In this document: positions 24,201-34,265 of the stretch, one piece after another | How the letters are laid out: each line of letters starts with the position of its first letter | Position numbering within the stretch: position 1 is the first letter of the stretch | Source of the DNA: Harmothoe impar | Lineage: Eukaryota > Annelida > Polychaeta > Phyllodocida > Polynoidae | Assembly (NCBI GenBank): GCA_947462335.1 | Contig: OX381708.1 | Location: 5,270,001-5,334,000 of the forward strand | Length of the DNA stretch: 64,000 nt | Reading direction: 5' to 3' | The notes under the pieces: generated by a model | Told to the model about the DNA's origin: nothing | Seen by the model: only the letters and a program-made list of their open reading frames with translations | Database searches by the model: none | Program-made: the position numbers and the translations under genes

Positions 24201-26974
24201 AATACTAGTTATCCAAAACCCCATGTAGACACCAGACCTTCCTTACTCCCTATCTGAATACCTCAAAGCAGAGGTCCATGAGTTATATCAGATACACACT
24301 CTTCCTCTAGAGTCTCCTTATTTGTTGGCATCATCCTCAGTTGTTGAATTGCATGAGCCATTACATCAAAGGCGATTTTATGATGCAGTGAAGTCCATGC
24401 AAAATGTGTATGCTAATCCACTGGAATCATATGGCATTAAATGGCACGTAAAGCGGGATTTCCTATGCTTTAGGTTCCCCAAAATGATAGTCATCCAGTG
24501 GTTATAGTTGCATATTCTCACTCTCATCCAATTGTGCTCTAAGGCCAAAAAGTAAAAAGGTTTGTTTCAGGTCACCCGACCGACCCTATCAAAATAGGGC
24601 TGACCCTACGTTTTTTTATGCAATTTTATAGAAATTTCCATATTTTTACCCTTTTTGGTTCAATTGTAGGGTCTTCAGAGAGGCTGTCCAGTTTTTTTCA
24701 TGTTAAAAAAATTGTTTAAAAAAACGACCTACCGACCCTACAGTTTATGCCCATGTTACCTGAAATAACCCTCTTTCTTTTTTTGCCTAATCAAGGTATG
24801 TGAGTATCAACTATTTAACTGAAGATTTTATCCAATTTAGGTGTTCATCTAGTTGCTATGGAGACCACATCCATAACACTGCCATGCGATAAGGTAAAGG
24901 AATTGTCCAGCATGAATAACGATGCTTACACCCGGACATGGCAGAGGGTGTCGGGTGAAGTGCTCTACCACCAGTACCTGTATAAGGGTGGTATCTATGA
25001 ACGGCGCCCTGCTGCCAGAGCTGATATGGTGCTTAACAACCAGACATTTGAATTAACTATAGGCAGAGCAACACTTGAAGATGATACCATGTTTGTCTGT
25101 ACATTTACCACTTACGGGGTACGACCACATGAGGACTACATAGAGAGTGTGAAGCTCCATGTTTTCAGTAAGTCTTGCAACTAAAATACATTGATACTAG
25201 TATATATACCTAGACCTAGTTGATGTGTTTTTCTCTGAAAAATGTACTTGTCATTATTTTCAGTAGCAATGATGTATAAACATGGCTACAATTGATATTG
25301 TTTCATATTGGATGTACATAGCATGTCTATCAAGAAACATTGCTAAAGTAGGGTAGTTTCATGGACCTTTTGGTCACCTTTATCAACAACCATGTTAAAG
25401 GGGCATTCTCACCACTCACACTTAACCACATAGTAGACTAGAACAGTACTAGAATTGTGAGTGGGATACGCTTGGTGATTGTGCCACTTTAAGTTTGGAA
25501 ACGCTTCCTGTCAAAAATAATATTGTTGTAGTTAGTGCAAACATTTTAGGAAGCTCCTCAATGTGAGTTACTTCATCAGTAAAGATTCACTTATAACTGT
25601 TTTATTTACATGATTTCAGTCAAAGCTAAAATTGTCATCAAAGGACTTGATGAAACACATCTTGATGTAGGCACAAGAGTGACAGTAACATGTACCATAG
25701 AGCGAGTGAGCCCTGCGATAGAGCCTGATGAATTCCACATAAGATGGGGGACGCAATACGCCACATCTATCGGAGCGCGGAATACTGACAAGTCTTACAA
25801 GTACACTGTGCAATATACACACACTGTGGCCAAGGAAGATGATGGAATAGTCGTTGAATGCATAGTGAATCCCAGCAATGGACAATCAGACTCCATATCA
25901 AAAACAATAACTGTAAATACCCAAGGTAAATTGAATAACATTTTTAATATTTGAAAACCATAAAATAGAAAGAATGAAAGATGATTGTAGTGCAGCAGAC
26001 CCATGGTCTAATGCAGAACACCTGTGTATTCTTGTATAAGCGGCTTTCATACTTCCAACCGGCTTTCATACAACCAAGGAAAAAACAGCAGACTACATGT
26101 CTGTGGTAGAACGAATTCCAAATACCTTTGTCCTGATGTAGGCTGTATAAACAATGACCAACTCTGATATAGACAGGTTCTGAATAAATCTTCTCAAAAA
26201 AGAGTTGAATTTAGGTTAATGTGCATGTATAAGATTACAATATCAAATTGTTTCTATGAAAACAACAAAAAAGACTAACATTATAACCCACTTCGCCAAC
26301 TTCACCATAATGATGACTGTACTTTATACCCATTACCAACAGCATCCGTCAATGGTGGAATGTCAACAAATGACAGAGTACCCCTTCCTGTTATTGGTGG
26401 AACAGTAGCTGCAGCAGCTGTCCTCATCATCATTGTTATTGTTATCACTGCATGCCTCTGTGTGAAGAAGAAGGCAGAGGCTAACAAAGTGACTGGTGAG
26501 TAGTCTTTGTTTATACTGTTATATGATTCCAATGCTGGAAAAAAACCTAAAATTTGGCCAAGCTAATAGTGCTGGTAATGCAGTTGGATTTTCCCACTTT
26601 CAAAGATCAATAAATTGTCAACTATTAAAATGGGAATTTTGGTGGCAAAAAGCATATACCGTATTCGACCTAATAAGCGCCCTCCCCCCTTTCAGATTTC
26701 CCCCCAGATTTTTTAACGGGTTCCTCCGATTTTGTTTTTCACAATTTGTATGACTTCACATCTGTGCAGGTGTTAAGGCCAAGCCAGGTGTGAAGGCATA
26801 GGGTTGAGTAGAAGCCTTAGTCTCGATTTGGACTCGATTTTTCCACTTTACATAATATTTTAAGTGCCCAGGGCGCTTATTACGTCAAATGTGGTATATT
26901 ATCCTATGCAGAAATAATTGTAATTCAATAATATAGAAATAGAATGTGTGTGTTTACATTTGTGTGTGTGTGTG

Positions 26975-27071
<97 letters not shown>

Positions 27072-27107
27072 TTATATACATGTATATATAACTATCATAT
27101 ATGTGTG

Positions 27108-27138
<31 letters not shown>

Positions 27139-27647
27139 GTAACGGGTCGGTGAAAACGTCGAGCCCCACGGGGAATCGAACCCCGGTCCCTCCGCTCCGA
27201 AGTTGAGTATGCTACCGCTGCACCACAGGGCCAGCTGAAGTCTCACCGCTCCGCTACGGTACCTGAGCTACCAACAGGCGGGCAATGCGCTCTCCACGCA
27301 CGCTCGGGCTGCCCCGAGCGATACGTGCCCGCTACATTACTCCCCTTCAGACTTTTGCTAGGTCGTCTACAAGGTCACGCGGACCTACCTAGCAGAAGCT
27401 GAAACCGCTCAGATACCCAACCCAGGATGTCCCATCCTGGTCACGGCACCAGTGTAACGGGTCGGTGAAAACGTCGAGCCCCACGGGGAATCGAACTCCG
27501 GTCCCTCCGCTCCGAAGTTGAGTATGCTACCGCTGCACCACAGGGCCAGCTGAAGTCTCACCGCTCCGCTACGGTACCTGAGCTACCAACAGGCGGGCAA
27601 TGCGCTCTCCACGCACGCTCGGGCTGCCCCGAGCGATACGTGCCCGC

Positions 27648-27698
<51 letters not shown>

Positions 27699-29276
27699 TC
27701 TATAAATATTGGTAAATGATAATCTCTATTAATACAACTGTATATTGTTGGTTATGAATTATAGAAAGTTTACAACTGCAATGCATTCTTCATTAACAAA
27801 ATCACCTTCAGTGGCACATGTTCAAACACACTTGCGAAAAACCACATCTGCGGTTCTAGAATAAAATACGAAATTCTATTTTCTGGTCTAGCTAGAAGAG
27901 TTGGTGAATCACATCATAGACAGGAAATGGATCTTCCGGACATCATCGGCTATGAGGAACCTCAGCTCACCGAGTCAGACCATGAGTATGAAGAAATAGC
28001 AGAAACAGGTAGAATGATTATTTCTCAACCCCATTACTATGTTTGTAAAATCAGCATCTATGACTATAAGGCCAAAAAGAAAGGTTTGTTTCAGGTAACA
28101 TGATCAGAAAATGTAGGGTCAGTAGGTCGGATTTTTTTTTTAATCTCCTTTTATTAAAACATGAAAATACCAGCCGGCCAGTCCGAAGACCCAAAAATTG
28201 ACCCAAAAACAGGTAGAAATACGGAAATTTCTTCAAATTGCATAAAAAACGTAGGGTCGGCCCTGTTTTGATAGGGTCGGTCGGGTTACCTGGAACAAAC
28301 CTTTTTTTTTTGGGCCTAACCAACTAATTGATTTTTTTCATCTTGTCTTTTGACTCTTGCATTGTGTCCTGTCACTTACACATTGATCATGATGTCAATA
28401 GTAATTCTGAAGTCATGTTTCTGATCGTTGTTTCCATCATCTGGTTTCTATGGCCACTCTTATTTCAGGCCATGCTTCCATAGCCAGTGATCTGCAACAA
28501 TATGAGAAATTGCAGACCAGGATAACTGTAAGTGACATACTAAAAGAGCAGCATGATAATAGTGCCAGTTGTGAAGTTCCAGGCACTCATCTATATTGTA
28601 ATTCTTCTATTATTTAGCAATGATCGACCAAGTTATTAATTAATCAAATCAACAGTTGAGCCAGGAAGACCATCTTGGGCAGTACAGCAGCTAAATAAAC
28701 GAATCACCCTTTCCTATACATGATAGACTAGAATGACGCAGATCTATACAAAGGCCAAAACAAAAAAAGGTTTGTTTCAGGTCACCTGACCGACCCTATC
28801 AAAACAGGGCCGACCCTACATTTTTTATGCAATTTTGAGGAAATTTCCGTATTTTTAGCTTTTTTTGGTAAATTTCTGGGCCTTCGGAAAGGCCGGCCAG
28901 TACTTTCACGTGAAAAAAAAAAAAATCCGACCTACGGACCCTACATTTTCTGCCCATGCTACCTGAAACAAATCTTTTTTTTTTGGCCTAAGGGTCAGTC
29001 AGTCATTCAAACTTCTAATTTCCAAAGGTGGTTTTCAATAACAATGAAACTTTTTTTTTGCAGGCAAATACTCAAATTGAGACATGGTTGGTGGAGAAGG
29101 GCATGTCCCAGTCCATTGTTAGGAGACTTAAGGAGCATAAGGTCATCACCGTCCAGGATCTACGAGACATGTCACGTGACGACATGGTGGAGGCTGGACT
29201 CAAAGTGGGAGAGCGCAACCAGATAAAGCGTGTTTTGGGTGAAAATACCACCGTACCATTCCAAGGTACATCATAA
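21156..29276 (+). CDS. Gene B: four-Ig-domain transmembrane SAM receptor (nine-exon model)
   Basis: Predicted surface receptor of 614 residues. Modelled exons are 21156-21240, 22149-22445, 23333-23620, 24841-25167, 25620-25925, 26343-26495, 27892-28008, 28469-28527 and 29064-29276. Their 1,845 nt close in frame. Order: leader, three V-type Ig domains each on one phase 1-1 exon, a fourth Ig domain, membrane segment, tail exons with YEEP, YEEI and YEKL tyrosines, SAM-like domain. The plan fits an innate immune or cell-recognition receptor that signals through SH2 proteins and SAM oligomerisation, but that role is inference. Gene C is a tandem paralogue, and gene A shares the membrane/tail/SAM exons. 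Introns are loaded with MITEs. Confidence 0.85.
21850..22060. repeat. Inverted relative of the 13,935 repeat
   Basis: Contains tcccacgaagccgcaggctg and ggcatttgtgtttatctttt, the complement of the repeat after the gene A VWA exon. Lies in intron 1 of gene B. Confidence 0.6.
22149..22445 (+). CDS. Gene B exon 2: Ig V domain 1
   Basis: Acceptor tttactcag at 22148, donor TATA|GTGAGT. Phase 1-1, 98 full codons. V-type Ig signature: first Cys in VTALCPP, core Trp in SLLWRS, then LSMTIGHLQLKDSGKLWCEI with the D-x-G-x-x-x-C motif before the second Cys. The usual Y-x-C is replaced by LWC, as LMC in gene C V1. Confidence 0.85.
22506..22730. repeat. MITE (gtaaa-cccgcg-tactaccc family), copy 1
   Basis: Ends gtaaattcccgcgtactacc and gtagtacgcgggaatttacg are inverted copies. 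Relatives with cgcgtataagccgc interiors lie at 23,051, 23,658 and 52,768. Confidence 0.7.
23051..23277. repeat. MITE (cctcgcgtataagccgc family), copy 2
   Basis: Left end gtaaaacctcgcgtataagc, right end gcttatacgcgaggttttac. Inverted relative to the copy at 23,658 in sub-terminal phrases. Confidence 0.75.
23333..23620 (+). CDS. Gene B exon 3: Ig V domain 2
   Basis: Acceptor tttatttcag at 23332, donor TACC|GTAAAT. Phase 1-1, 288 nt. First Cys in VTLQCPVAT, core Trp in TRQWYTSPDAWSLIYNQT, second Cys in FELTIGEVTQDDYVFTCSV. Closely related to gene C exon 3, which has TRQWYTWPDSYALIYNQT. Confidence 0.85.
23658..23884. repeat. MITE (cctcgcgtataagccgc family), copy 3
   Basis: Left end taccgtaaaaccttgcgtat, right end tacgcgaggttttacggta. 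Starts 37 bp after the V2 donor. Confidence 0.75.
23886..24137. mobile_element. GGCC...CAGGT-family MITE, copy 2
   Basis: Left end ggccaaaa..aggtttgtttcaggtcac and right end gttacctgaaacaaaccttt...ggcc. TAA flanks both sides, consistent with a 3-bp TWA duplication. The interior has cgaccgaccctatcaaaa. Confidence 0.75.
24138..24540. other. Unassigned intronic sequence
   Basis: Holds a 61-codon open frame (24,322-24,507) without splice-compatible edges or a recognisable domain. It may be a fragment of a retroelement. Confidence 0.3.
24543..24787. mobile_element. GGCC...CAGGT-family MITE, copy 3
   Basis: Left end ggccaaaaagtaaaaaggtt then tgtttcaggtcacccgaccg. Right end inverted. TAA on both flanks. 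Confidence 0.75.
24841..25167 (+). CDS. Gene B exon 4: Ig V domain 3
   Basis: Acceptor tccaatttag at 24840, donor TTTTCA|GTAAGT. Phase 1-1, 327 nt. First Cys in SITLPCDKV, core Trp in TRTWQRVSGEVLY, second Cys in FELTIGRATLEDDTMFVCTF. N-glycosylation sequon NNQT is present. Homologous to gene C exon 4. Confidence 0.85.
25620..25925 (+). CDS. Gene B exon 5: fourth Ig domain
   Basis: Acceptor atgatttcag at 25619, donor CCAAG|GTAAAT. Phase 1-1, 306 nt. First Cys in VTVTCTIERVSPA, Trp in FHIRWGTQY, second Cys in GIVVECIVNPSNGQSDS. Shorter loops than the V domains, so C2/I-like. About 60% identical by eye to gene C exon 5. Confidence 0.85.
26343..26495 (+). CDS. Gene B exon 6: transmembrane segment
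   Basis: Acceptor attaccaacag at 26342, donor GACTG|GTGAGT. Phase 1-1. Membrane segment VIGGTVAAAAVLIIIVIVIT followed by ACLCVKKKAEANK. The nucleotide sequence over the membrane part is almost the same as in gene C exon 6. The 46-bp acceptor array of genes A and C is absent here. Confidence 0.85.
26656..26894. repeat. MITE (taccgtattcgac family), copy 2
   Basis: Left end taccgtattcgacctaataa, right end degenerate cttattacgtcaaatgtggt. Same family as 20,464. Confidence 0.65.
26976..27071. repeat. (TCTA)n microsatellite
   Basis: About 24 tetranucleotide units, followed by (AT)-rich sequence up to the retroelement at 27,138. Its long open frames (SIYL repeats) are artefacts. Confidence 0.9.
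27161..27232 (-). other. tRNA-like sequence within LTR copy 1
   Basis: The 72-nt minus-strand segment has a 7-bp acceptor stem (with wobbles), D arm GTGC/GCAT, A-box GTGGTGCAGCGGTAG, B-box GGTTCGATTCC and a perfect CGGGG/CCCCG T arm. The anticodon arm is degenerate (3-bp stem, no U33). Probably a pol III promoter relic, not a functional tRNA. The duplicate is at 27,476-27,547. Confidence 0.6.
27476..27547 (-). other. tRNA-like sequence within LTR copy 2
   Basis: Same as 27,161-27,232, with one base different in the T arm (gaactccgg against gaaccccgg on the + strand). Confidence 0.6.
27892..28008 (+). CDS. Gene B exon 7: cytoplasmic tail with YEEP and YEEI
   Basis: Acceptor ttctggtctag at 27891, donor AACAG|GTAGAA. 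Phase 1-1, 117 nt. Encodes an acidic tail with DIIGYEEPQL and DHEYEEIAET. pYEEI is the classic high-affinity Src-family SH2 ligand. A second acceptor 3 bp downstream is possible. Confidence 0.7.
28070..28316. mobile_element. GGCC...CAGGT-family MITE, copy 4 (inverted)
   Basis: Inverted ends ggccaaaaagaaaggtttgt and caaacc...gggcc. Interior in opposite orientation to the 23,886 copy. TAA on both flanks. Confidence 0.75.
28469..28527 (+). CDS. Gene B exon 8: small tail exon with YEKL
   Basis: Acceptor cttatttcag at 28468, donor AACT|GTAAGT. 59 nt, phase 1 to 0, which sets the frame for the SAM exon. Encodes SDLQQYEKLQTRIT. YEKL is a YxxL SH2-type motif. Confidence 0.65.
28753..28988. mobile_element. 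GGCC...CAGGT-family MITE, copy 5
   Basis: Left end ggccaaaacaaaaaaaggtt then tgtttcaggtcacctgaccg, with inverted right end. It lies 75 bp before the gene B SAM exon acceptor. Confidence 0.75.
29064..29276 (+). CDS. Gene B exon 9: SAM-like domain and stop
   Basis: Acceptor tttttttgcag at 29063. It opens in phase 0 and ends TAA after 70 residues. Helical sequence IETWLVEKGMSQSIVRRLKE, VITVQDLRDMSRDDMVEAGL, GERNQIKRVL. Homologous to gene A exon 6. Confidence 0.85.
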   Translation, partial: ANTQIETWLVEKGMSQSIVRRLKEHKVITVQDLRDMSRDDMVEAGLKVGERNQIKRVLGENTTVPFQGTS

Positions 29277-30821
29277 ATGATCAAGGCTATGACTACATAT
29301 AACATATCTGGCTGGTTGGATAATTGACTCAGGGTCCCCCCTGAGTCAAGTGTGACGATTCTGGACACCTCTTTTCTTTTGAAAAAATGAAATTGCTCCC
29401 ATTTGGTCAATATTTCACTCTTTGCATCTTTCATGGTCTCAATAGATCACTTTCCACAATATCTATCTAATGGTTTGTTTTTTCACAAATTCCTACTATA
29501 ACCCCCTAAAAAACGAAAAAGAATATTAGGCAGTAATTGCTGGTAGTTTGCTTCAGCATAGAGCTCTATGGGAGCATGTAGATAACCGACAACCCCAAAT
29601 TTGGACATCTATCAAGTACTAGAGGTAATTTAAAGGGGAGGTTACTTGTTATTATTTGTGTAACAGATCAGAGTTGTGATAACCCTGATTTACTTTGCAC
29701 TGACAATACACATATCGGAACAAAGACTATATGGAAATGTGAGTACCCCTCCCCCTTCTGCTAGACATGTATGGTCATTCACTGGGGGGAAGCACACTCC
29801 GCCCCGTGGCCGAACGACACGGTGAAACACAGTGGCGGATCCAGGATTTTCTAGAGGGGGAGGGGGGCCCAAAGCCATACTAGGGGGTTTGGGGCATGCC
29901 TCCCCCCCAAGAAAATGCTGATGGTCTGTGTCTATGTGGTATTGTCCCCTTCTCTCCTTTTTCCCCTCTTTTCTCCTCTTTTTTTTGGGGGGGGGCCAAC
30001 GAAACAGAAATGGAGATGGTGTTGCTGCTGACGCACCGATCGGCTCGCTTTTCGGCCGTCACGTAAAACGGCGGTTACACGGCGCCTGGGGCTGACGCCC
30101 CCAGCCATCTGCTTGCCCAGACACACTTGCTCGCCCATACTCACCAGCTCACCCACCCCCACCAGCTCGCCCACACCCACCTGCTCGCCCACACCCACCT
30201 GCTCAGCTGAAATATGATAACATACTAGTGTGACACATGATTTGAGGGTAGTTTTGACTATGGAATACATTCCTGCTCTCAGAATTGACAAATAATTCAT
30301 TGTTCCTGAAATATTATTTACAGATTCAGTTGTTTAGTCCATCAATTCAATCACTTTATATAAATATACCCTGACCCTGAGTCAAGAATCACCAAGAATA
30401 TTTTAATTCTTCCATTGTATATAAATAAGCAAAGAGAAGGTTTGGCGATATATGAATGATTGTTAAAATTAAGGAATGATTCAAATCTTCCTGTATTCCA
30501 ACTGAGGAGACTGTTGATATCTGCGATCAATTGTACAAAGTTCTTTTCAGTTTGATAAACGTTTAAATTGAATTGAATTGAGTTGAGTCATGTGTGATGG
30601 TAATCACACATTCAATCGTATTGGTGTAGCTGTAGGTTAACCTGGAATTCTAGTTCAGCCTTAAGGTGTAGGTCACTTATCCATCATATGTTACTCAGGC
30701 ATATATAAATATACATCTATATATATATTAATGCATGCTTATATCTAGAGAGAGAATGAAAAATACTTTAGGTGAAGAAGCTAAATGGTATGCTGCAGCA
30801 CACTGGTCTATTCTTGTATAA
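29277..30821. other. Gene B to gene C spacer, left part
   Basis: No gene recognised. Includes an 18-bp tandem repeat (gctcgcccacacccacct, about five units, 30,115-30,205) and an (ATTGA)n tail near 30,570 typical of a LINE 3' end. Confidence 0.4.
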
Positions 30822-31071
30822 GGCCAAAAAAAAGAGGTTTGTTTCAGGTCACCCGACCGACCCTATCAATCTAGGGCCGACCCTACGTTTTTTCATGCAA
30901 TTTTGAAGAAATTTCCTTATTTTTAGTCTTTTTTTGGTCAATTTTTGGGACTTCGGAGAGGCCGGGTAGTACTTTCATGTTAGAAAAAAAAAGTAAGAAA
31001 AAAAGAAATCCTACCTACCGACCCTACATTTTCATGCCATGTTACCTGAAACAACCCTTTTTTTTTTGGCC
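30822..31071. mobile_element. GGCC...CAGGT-family MITE, copy 6
   Basis: Inverted ends aggccaaaaaaaagaggttt and acccttt...ggcct, flanked by TA(A). Interior cgaccgaccctatcaatcta. Confidence 0.75.
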
Positions 31072-31202
31072 TAATCAGCATTTATACTTGTCATCCAATC
31101 AAGGATAACACAGCAGACTAAATGGCTGCAGTAGATGTCACTGACAGAGATCCCTACATAAGGCCTGAGCAGCCATAGTTAGCCGCATGATGTCTAGGTA
31201 TA

Positions 31203-32145
31203 TAGGGTAAGGTGTCCTTGAGTCGACCATGTACCTCGAGTCCTTTACCATGTTTTACAGCTGTTGAAATGGGGTTCTCCCTATTTTTTAAAATTAAAAT
31301 GAAGGGGGTTCGAGCTTTCTCCTGTGTAACCATATGGCTAAACTACTGTGTATTTCCACGTATCACTTTTCAGCTTAGGGAGTGGTCATTTTTCAACAAC
31401 AGGGGGGGTCGGTGGATTTCCGCGCGAGCGGTGTCGAAATTTTTTTGGTCCCCCCCTCCAGCAGGTTGAAATTGCGCGCGGCTGAACTCTTTAAGCTATA
31501 GTAATGCGCAGGCTTTTCCGCTAAAAAGGGGTGTAATTTTTTTGGTCCCCCCCTCAAGAGGGGTCCACATTTTTTTGGTCCCCCCCTTCAAGGGGTCCAA
31601 ATTTTTTTGGTCCCCCCCCAAATCCACCAACCCCCCCTGTTGTTAAAAAATGACCACTCCCTTAGAAAAAGAGTATAATTCATGCCACATCCCCAGATAT
31701 AGGCCTTTTGCTTTAAATTTGTGTACATGTAGCCTGGGTGTTGTTCATTGCTATGCACATTTTTAGAAAGCATTTATATTATAGAATGGTTTGTTCTCAT
31801 AATGAAACAAGTAAAAACATAAAGATGTGTGTGTGATCCGGGAGACCAGTGACCTTCACAGAAGATTATATAAATGTTCCAAGGTGGTTGACTCAAGGTA
31901 CCACAGTGGTTGACTAAAGGTACTGATGCACTAAGATTAAATACCTCAGGCACTGGATGCCCATATAGCTCCAAAAACTTGCATTGGAAATTTGGACCTC
32001 GTTGTCTGGAATGCCTAGCACTGCAGAAAACATCCATATCCATCTATAAATGGGCCAGGCTGCCTAGCACACCACAAAATAGCTCACAGAACAGCTCATA
32101 GGGGGAGAACAGGCCCAGGTGGTCAACTCATGGGCACTTTACCCT
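31203..32145. repeat. Probable 0.94-kb element with tagggtaa ends
   Basis: Left end tagggtaaggtgtccttgag and right end gggcactttaccct are roughly inverted. The interior has gtggttgactcaaggtacca repeats and a nested MITE at 31,378. Boundaries are approximate. Confidence 0.4.
31378..31661. mobile_element. Harbinger-like MITE, copy 3
   Basis: Inverted ends gggagtggtcatttttcaac and ttaaaaaatgaccactccc with exact TTA duplication (31375-31377 and 31662-31664). Confidence 0.8.
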
Positions 32146-33260
32146 ACATGACTCAACTTGGTTTTACTATTTTGCATTACAACATCACTTTATTAAAGCT
32201 ATTTATGTATGCTTGGGCATTCCTTTCATTATAATAGTAGTATTTTAGCACTGAACAACTACACTAATTTTGTAACTCTGTTGATTGAACACATTGTATT
32301 AAACCATTTACATAAACCCAAATGACCATAATACATGTGTTGCTTTTGTTATATGGTTCTACTAGTTTTAGGTCTGTTATCCTCCTTAATTGTGGATGAA
32401 GTTGAATCATATCACATTTCATTTATATCTATTCAGTTTAGGATCTTTAATGCTAATGTTTTACATAGAGTCACCTTTGAGAAAAATAAACCCATTCACT
32501 ATAGACATGTTACATGTCATTGAGAATCCACATCATAGGACCACTCAAAAGAACTTTCTCATCATGGTGCGCATCACATGAATTCTGCTTTGGAGAAAAC
32601 TTTCTTTTTAAAGGTTTTTAATGAGAAATCTGTTAACGAGTGGACAAATATTAACACATTTTGAGTCAGAATAAAGCTTTTGGCAGTAGACAAGATTACA
32701 CTGAAACTGATGGGATCTCCTGTTCACATTTTAACTTAATATTGTATTTTATTCATTTTGTATTTTATTCAATTCAGAATTGAAATAAAAAAACTACTCA
32801 GTGCTCTCAATGATGCAGCACTATAACTTATCAATATAACATAACATAAAGTGGTTATATGGAGTCTAATGGTCTTTTGTGTAAGTGTAATCCTGGCTGG
32901 TTGACAGGTGTGACCAACGCTTATCCAAAAGCTTAGGTCACACTTGTTTTTATAAGACTAAAATGTTTCAAGTGTTTTTTTAAAGGCTCTAATACACTGA
33001 TAAAGATATAGCTTGAAAAGGTAATTACTAGTGACTATCAAAAGGTAGGCAAATGATTTAGGGCTACCCTAGAATAGTAGTTATGGCTAACAAAGGGTAG
33101 TCATATAGTCAGTGTATAGTCATTCATTAGAAATGTATAGGGATTAAGCTCTACTCAATCGACTATGATTTTGATATCCTACACCTAAAGATAGTCAATG
33201 CGACTATGACATCATTGTAACTAATGACTATACATGTTAAAATAGAGCAAAACTGGATGG
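32146..33260. other. No gene recognised
   Basis: A/T-rich sequence. Open frames of about 60 codons at 32,335-32,581 have no support. Short phrases such as atacactgataa near 32,993 have an inverted counterpart near 34,835, so the 27-bp array may lie within a 1.8-kb element. Confidence 0.35.
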
Positions 33261-34265
33261 CCCTGCCTCTGGAAAATGAAGGAGCGGAAGGACAGGGCAA
33301 TGGACAGTCTAAGATAAGGCAGGACAGGGGACAAGCTAGGGTTAGGTATAGCTAGTATATTACAAGGCAGGGGACAGGCTCGGATAAGGCAGAGCAGTGG
33401 ACAGGCTAGGATAAGGCAGAGCATTGGACAGGCTAGGATAAGGCAGAGCAGTTGACAGGCTAGGATGAGGCAGGGCAGGGGACAGGCTAGGATAAGGCAG
33501 GGCAGGGGACAGGCTAGGATAAGGGAGGGCAGGGGACAGGCTAGGATAAGGCAGAGCAGGTGACAGGCTAGGATAAGGCAGAGCAGGGGACAGGCTAGGA
33601 TAAGGGAGGGCAGTGGACAGGCTAGGATAAGGCAGAGCATTGGACAGGCTAGGATAAGGCAGAGCAGTTGACAGGCTAGGATGAGGCAGGGCAGGGGACA
33701 GGCTAGGATAAGGCAGGGCAGGGGACAGGCTAGGATAAGGGAGGGCAGGGGACAGGCTAGGATAAGGCAGAGCAGGGGACAGGCTAGGATAAGGGAGGGC
33801 AGGGGACAGGCTACGATAAGGCAGAGCAGTGGACAGGCTAGGATAAGGGAGGGCAGGGGACAGGCTAGGATAAGGCAGGGCAGGGGACAGGCTAGGATAA
33901 GGCAGGGCAGGGGACAGGCTAGGATAAGGCAGGGCAGGGGACAGGCTAGGATAAGGCAGGGCAGGGGACAGGCTAGGATAAGGCAGGGCAGGGGACAGGC
34001 TAGGATAAGGCAGAGCATTGGACAGGCCAGGATAAGGCAGAGCAGGAGACAGGCTAAGATAAGGCAGGGCAGGGGACAGGCCAGGATAAGGCAGAGCAGG
34101 GGACAGGCTAAGATAAGGCAGGGCAGGGGACAGGCTAGGATAAGGCAGGGCAGGGGACAGGCCAGGATAAGGCAGAGAAAGGGACAGGCTAGGATAAGGC
34201 AGGGCAGGGGACAGGCTAGGATAAGGCAGGGAAGGGGACAGGCTAGGATAAGGCAGGGCAGGGTA
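33261..34265. repeat. 27-bp minisatellite array, about 1 kb
   Basis: About 36 units of GGATAAGGCAGGGCAGGGGA + CAGGCTA. Variants (gagcat, gagcagttg, gatgagg) recur 216 bp apart, which is eight units (33,421 and 33,637), showing higher-order duplication. Because 27 is a multiple of three and the unit lacks stops in several frames, open frames of 200-319 codons appear on both strands (for example 9-residue LILACPLPC units). I treat them as artefacts. Confidence 0.9.

Larger units (their letters stand above)
27138..27651 (-). mobile_element. 514-bp TRIM-type LTR retroelement, minus orientation
   Basis: Two 199-bp direct repeats (27138-27336 and 27453-27651) start TGTA and end TACA and differ at one visible base. 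They flank a 116-bp interior. On the minus strand, TGGTGCCGTGACC, one base after the first LTR, resembles a tRNA primer-binding site, and AAGGGGAGTAA before the second LTR is a polypurine tract. There is no coding capacity. Flanks are (AT)n, compatible with TATA duplication but uninformative. It lies in a gene B intron, antisense to the gene. Low LTR divergence means recent insertion. Confidence 0.75.

Noticed and set aside
24322..24507. Additional receptor exon in gene B
   Set aside because: No acceptor/donor pair in phase 1 and no Ig cysteine or Trp pattern.
27161..27547. Two genuine tRNA genes
   Set aside because: The anticodon arm is degenerate, U33 is missing, and both copies lie at the same place inside 199-bp direct repeats of a retroelement.
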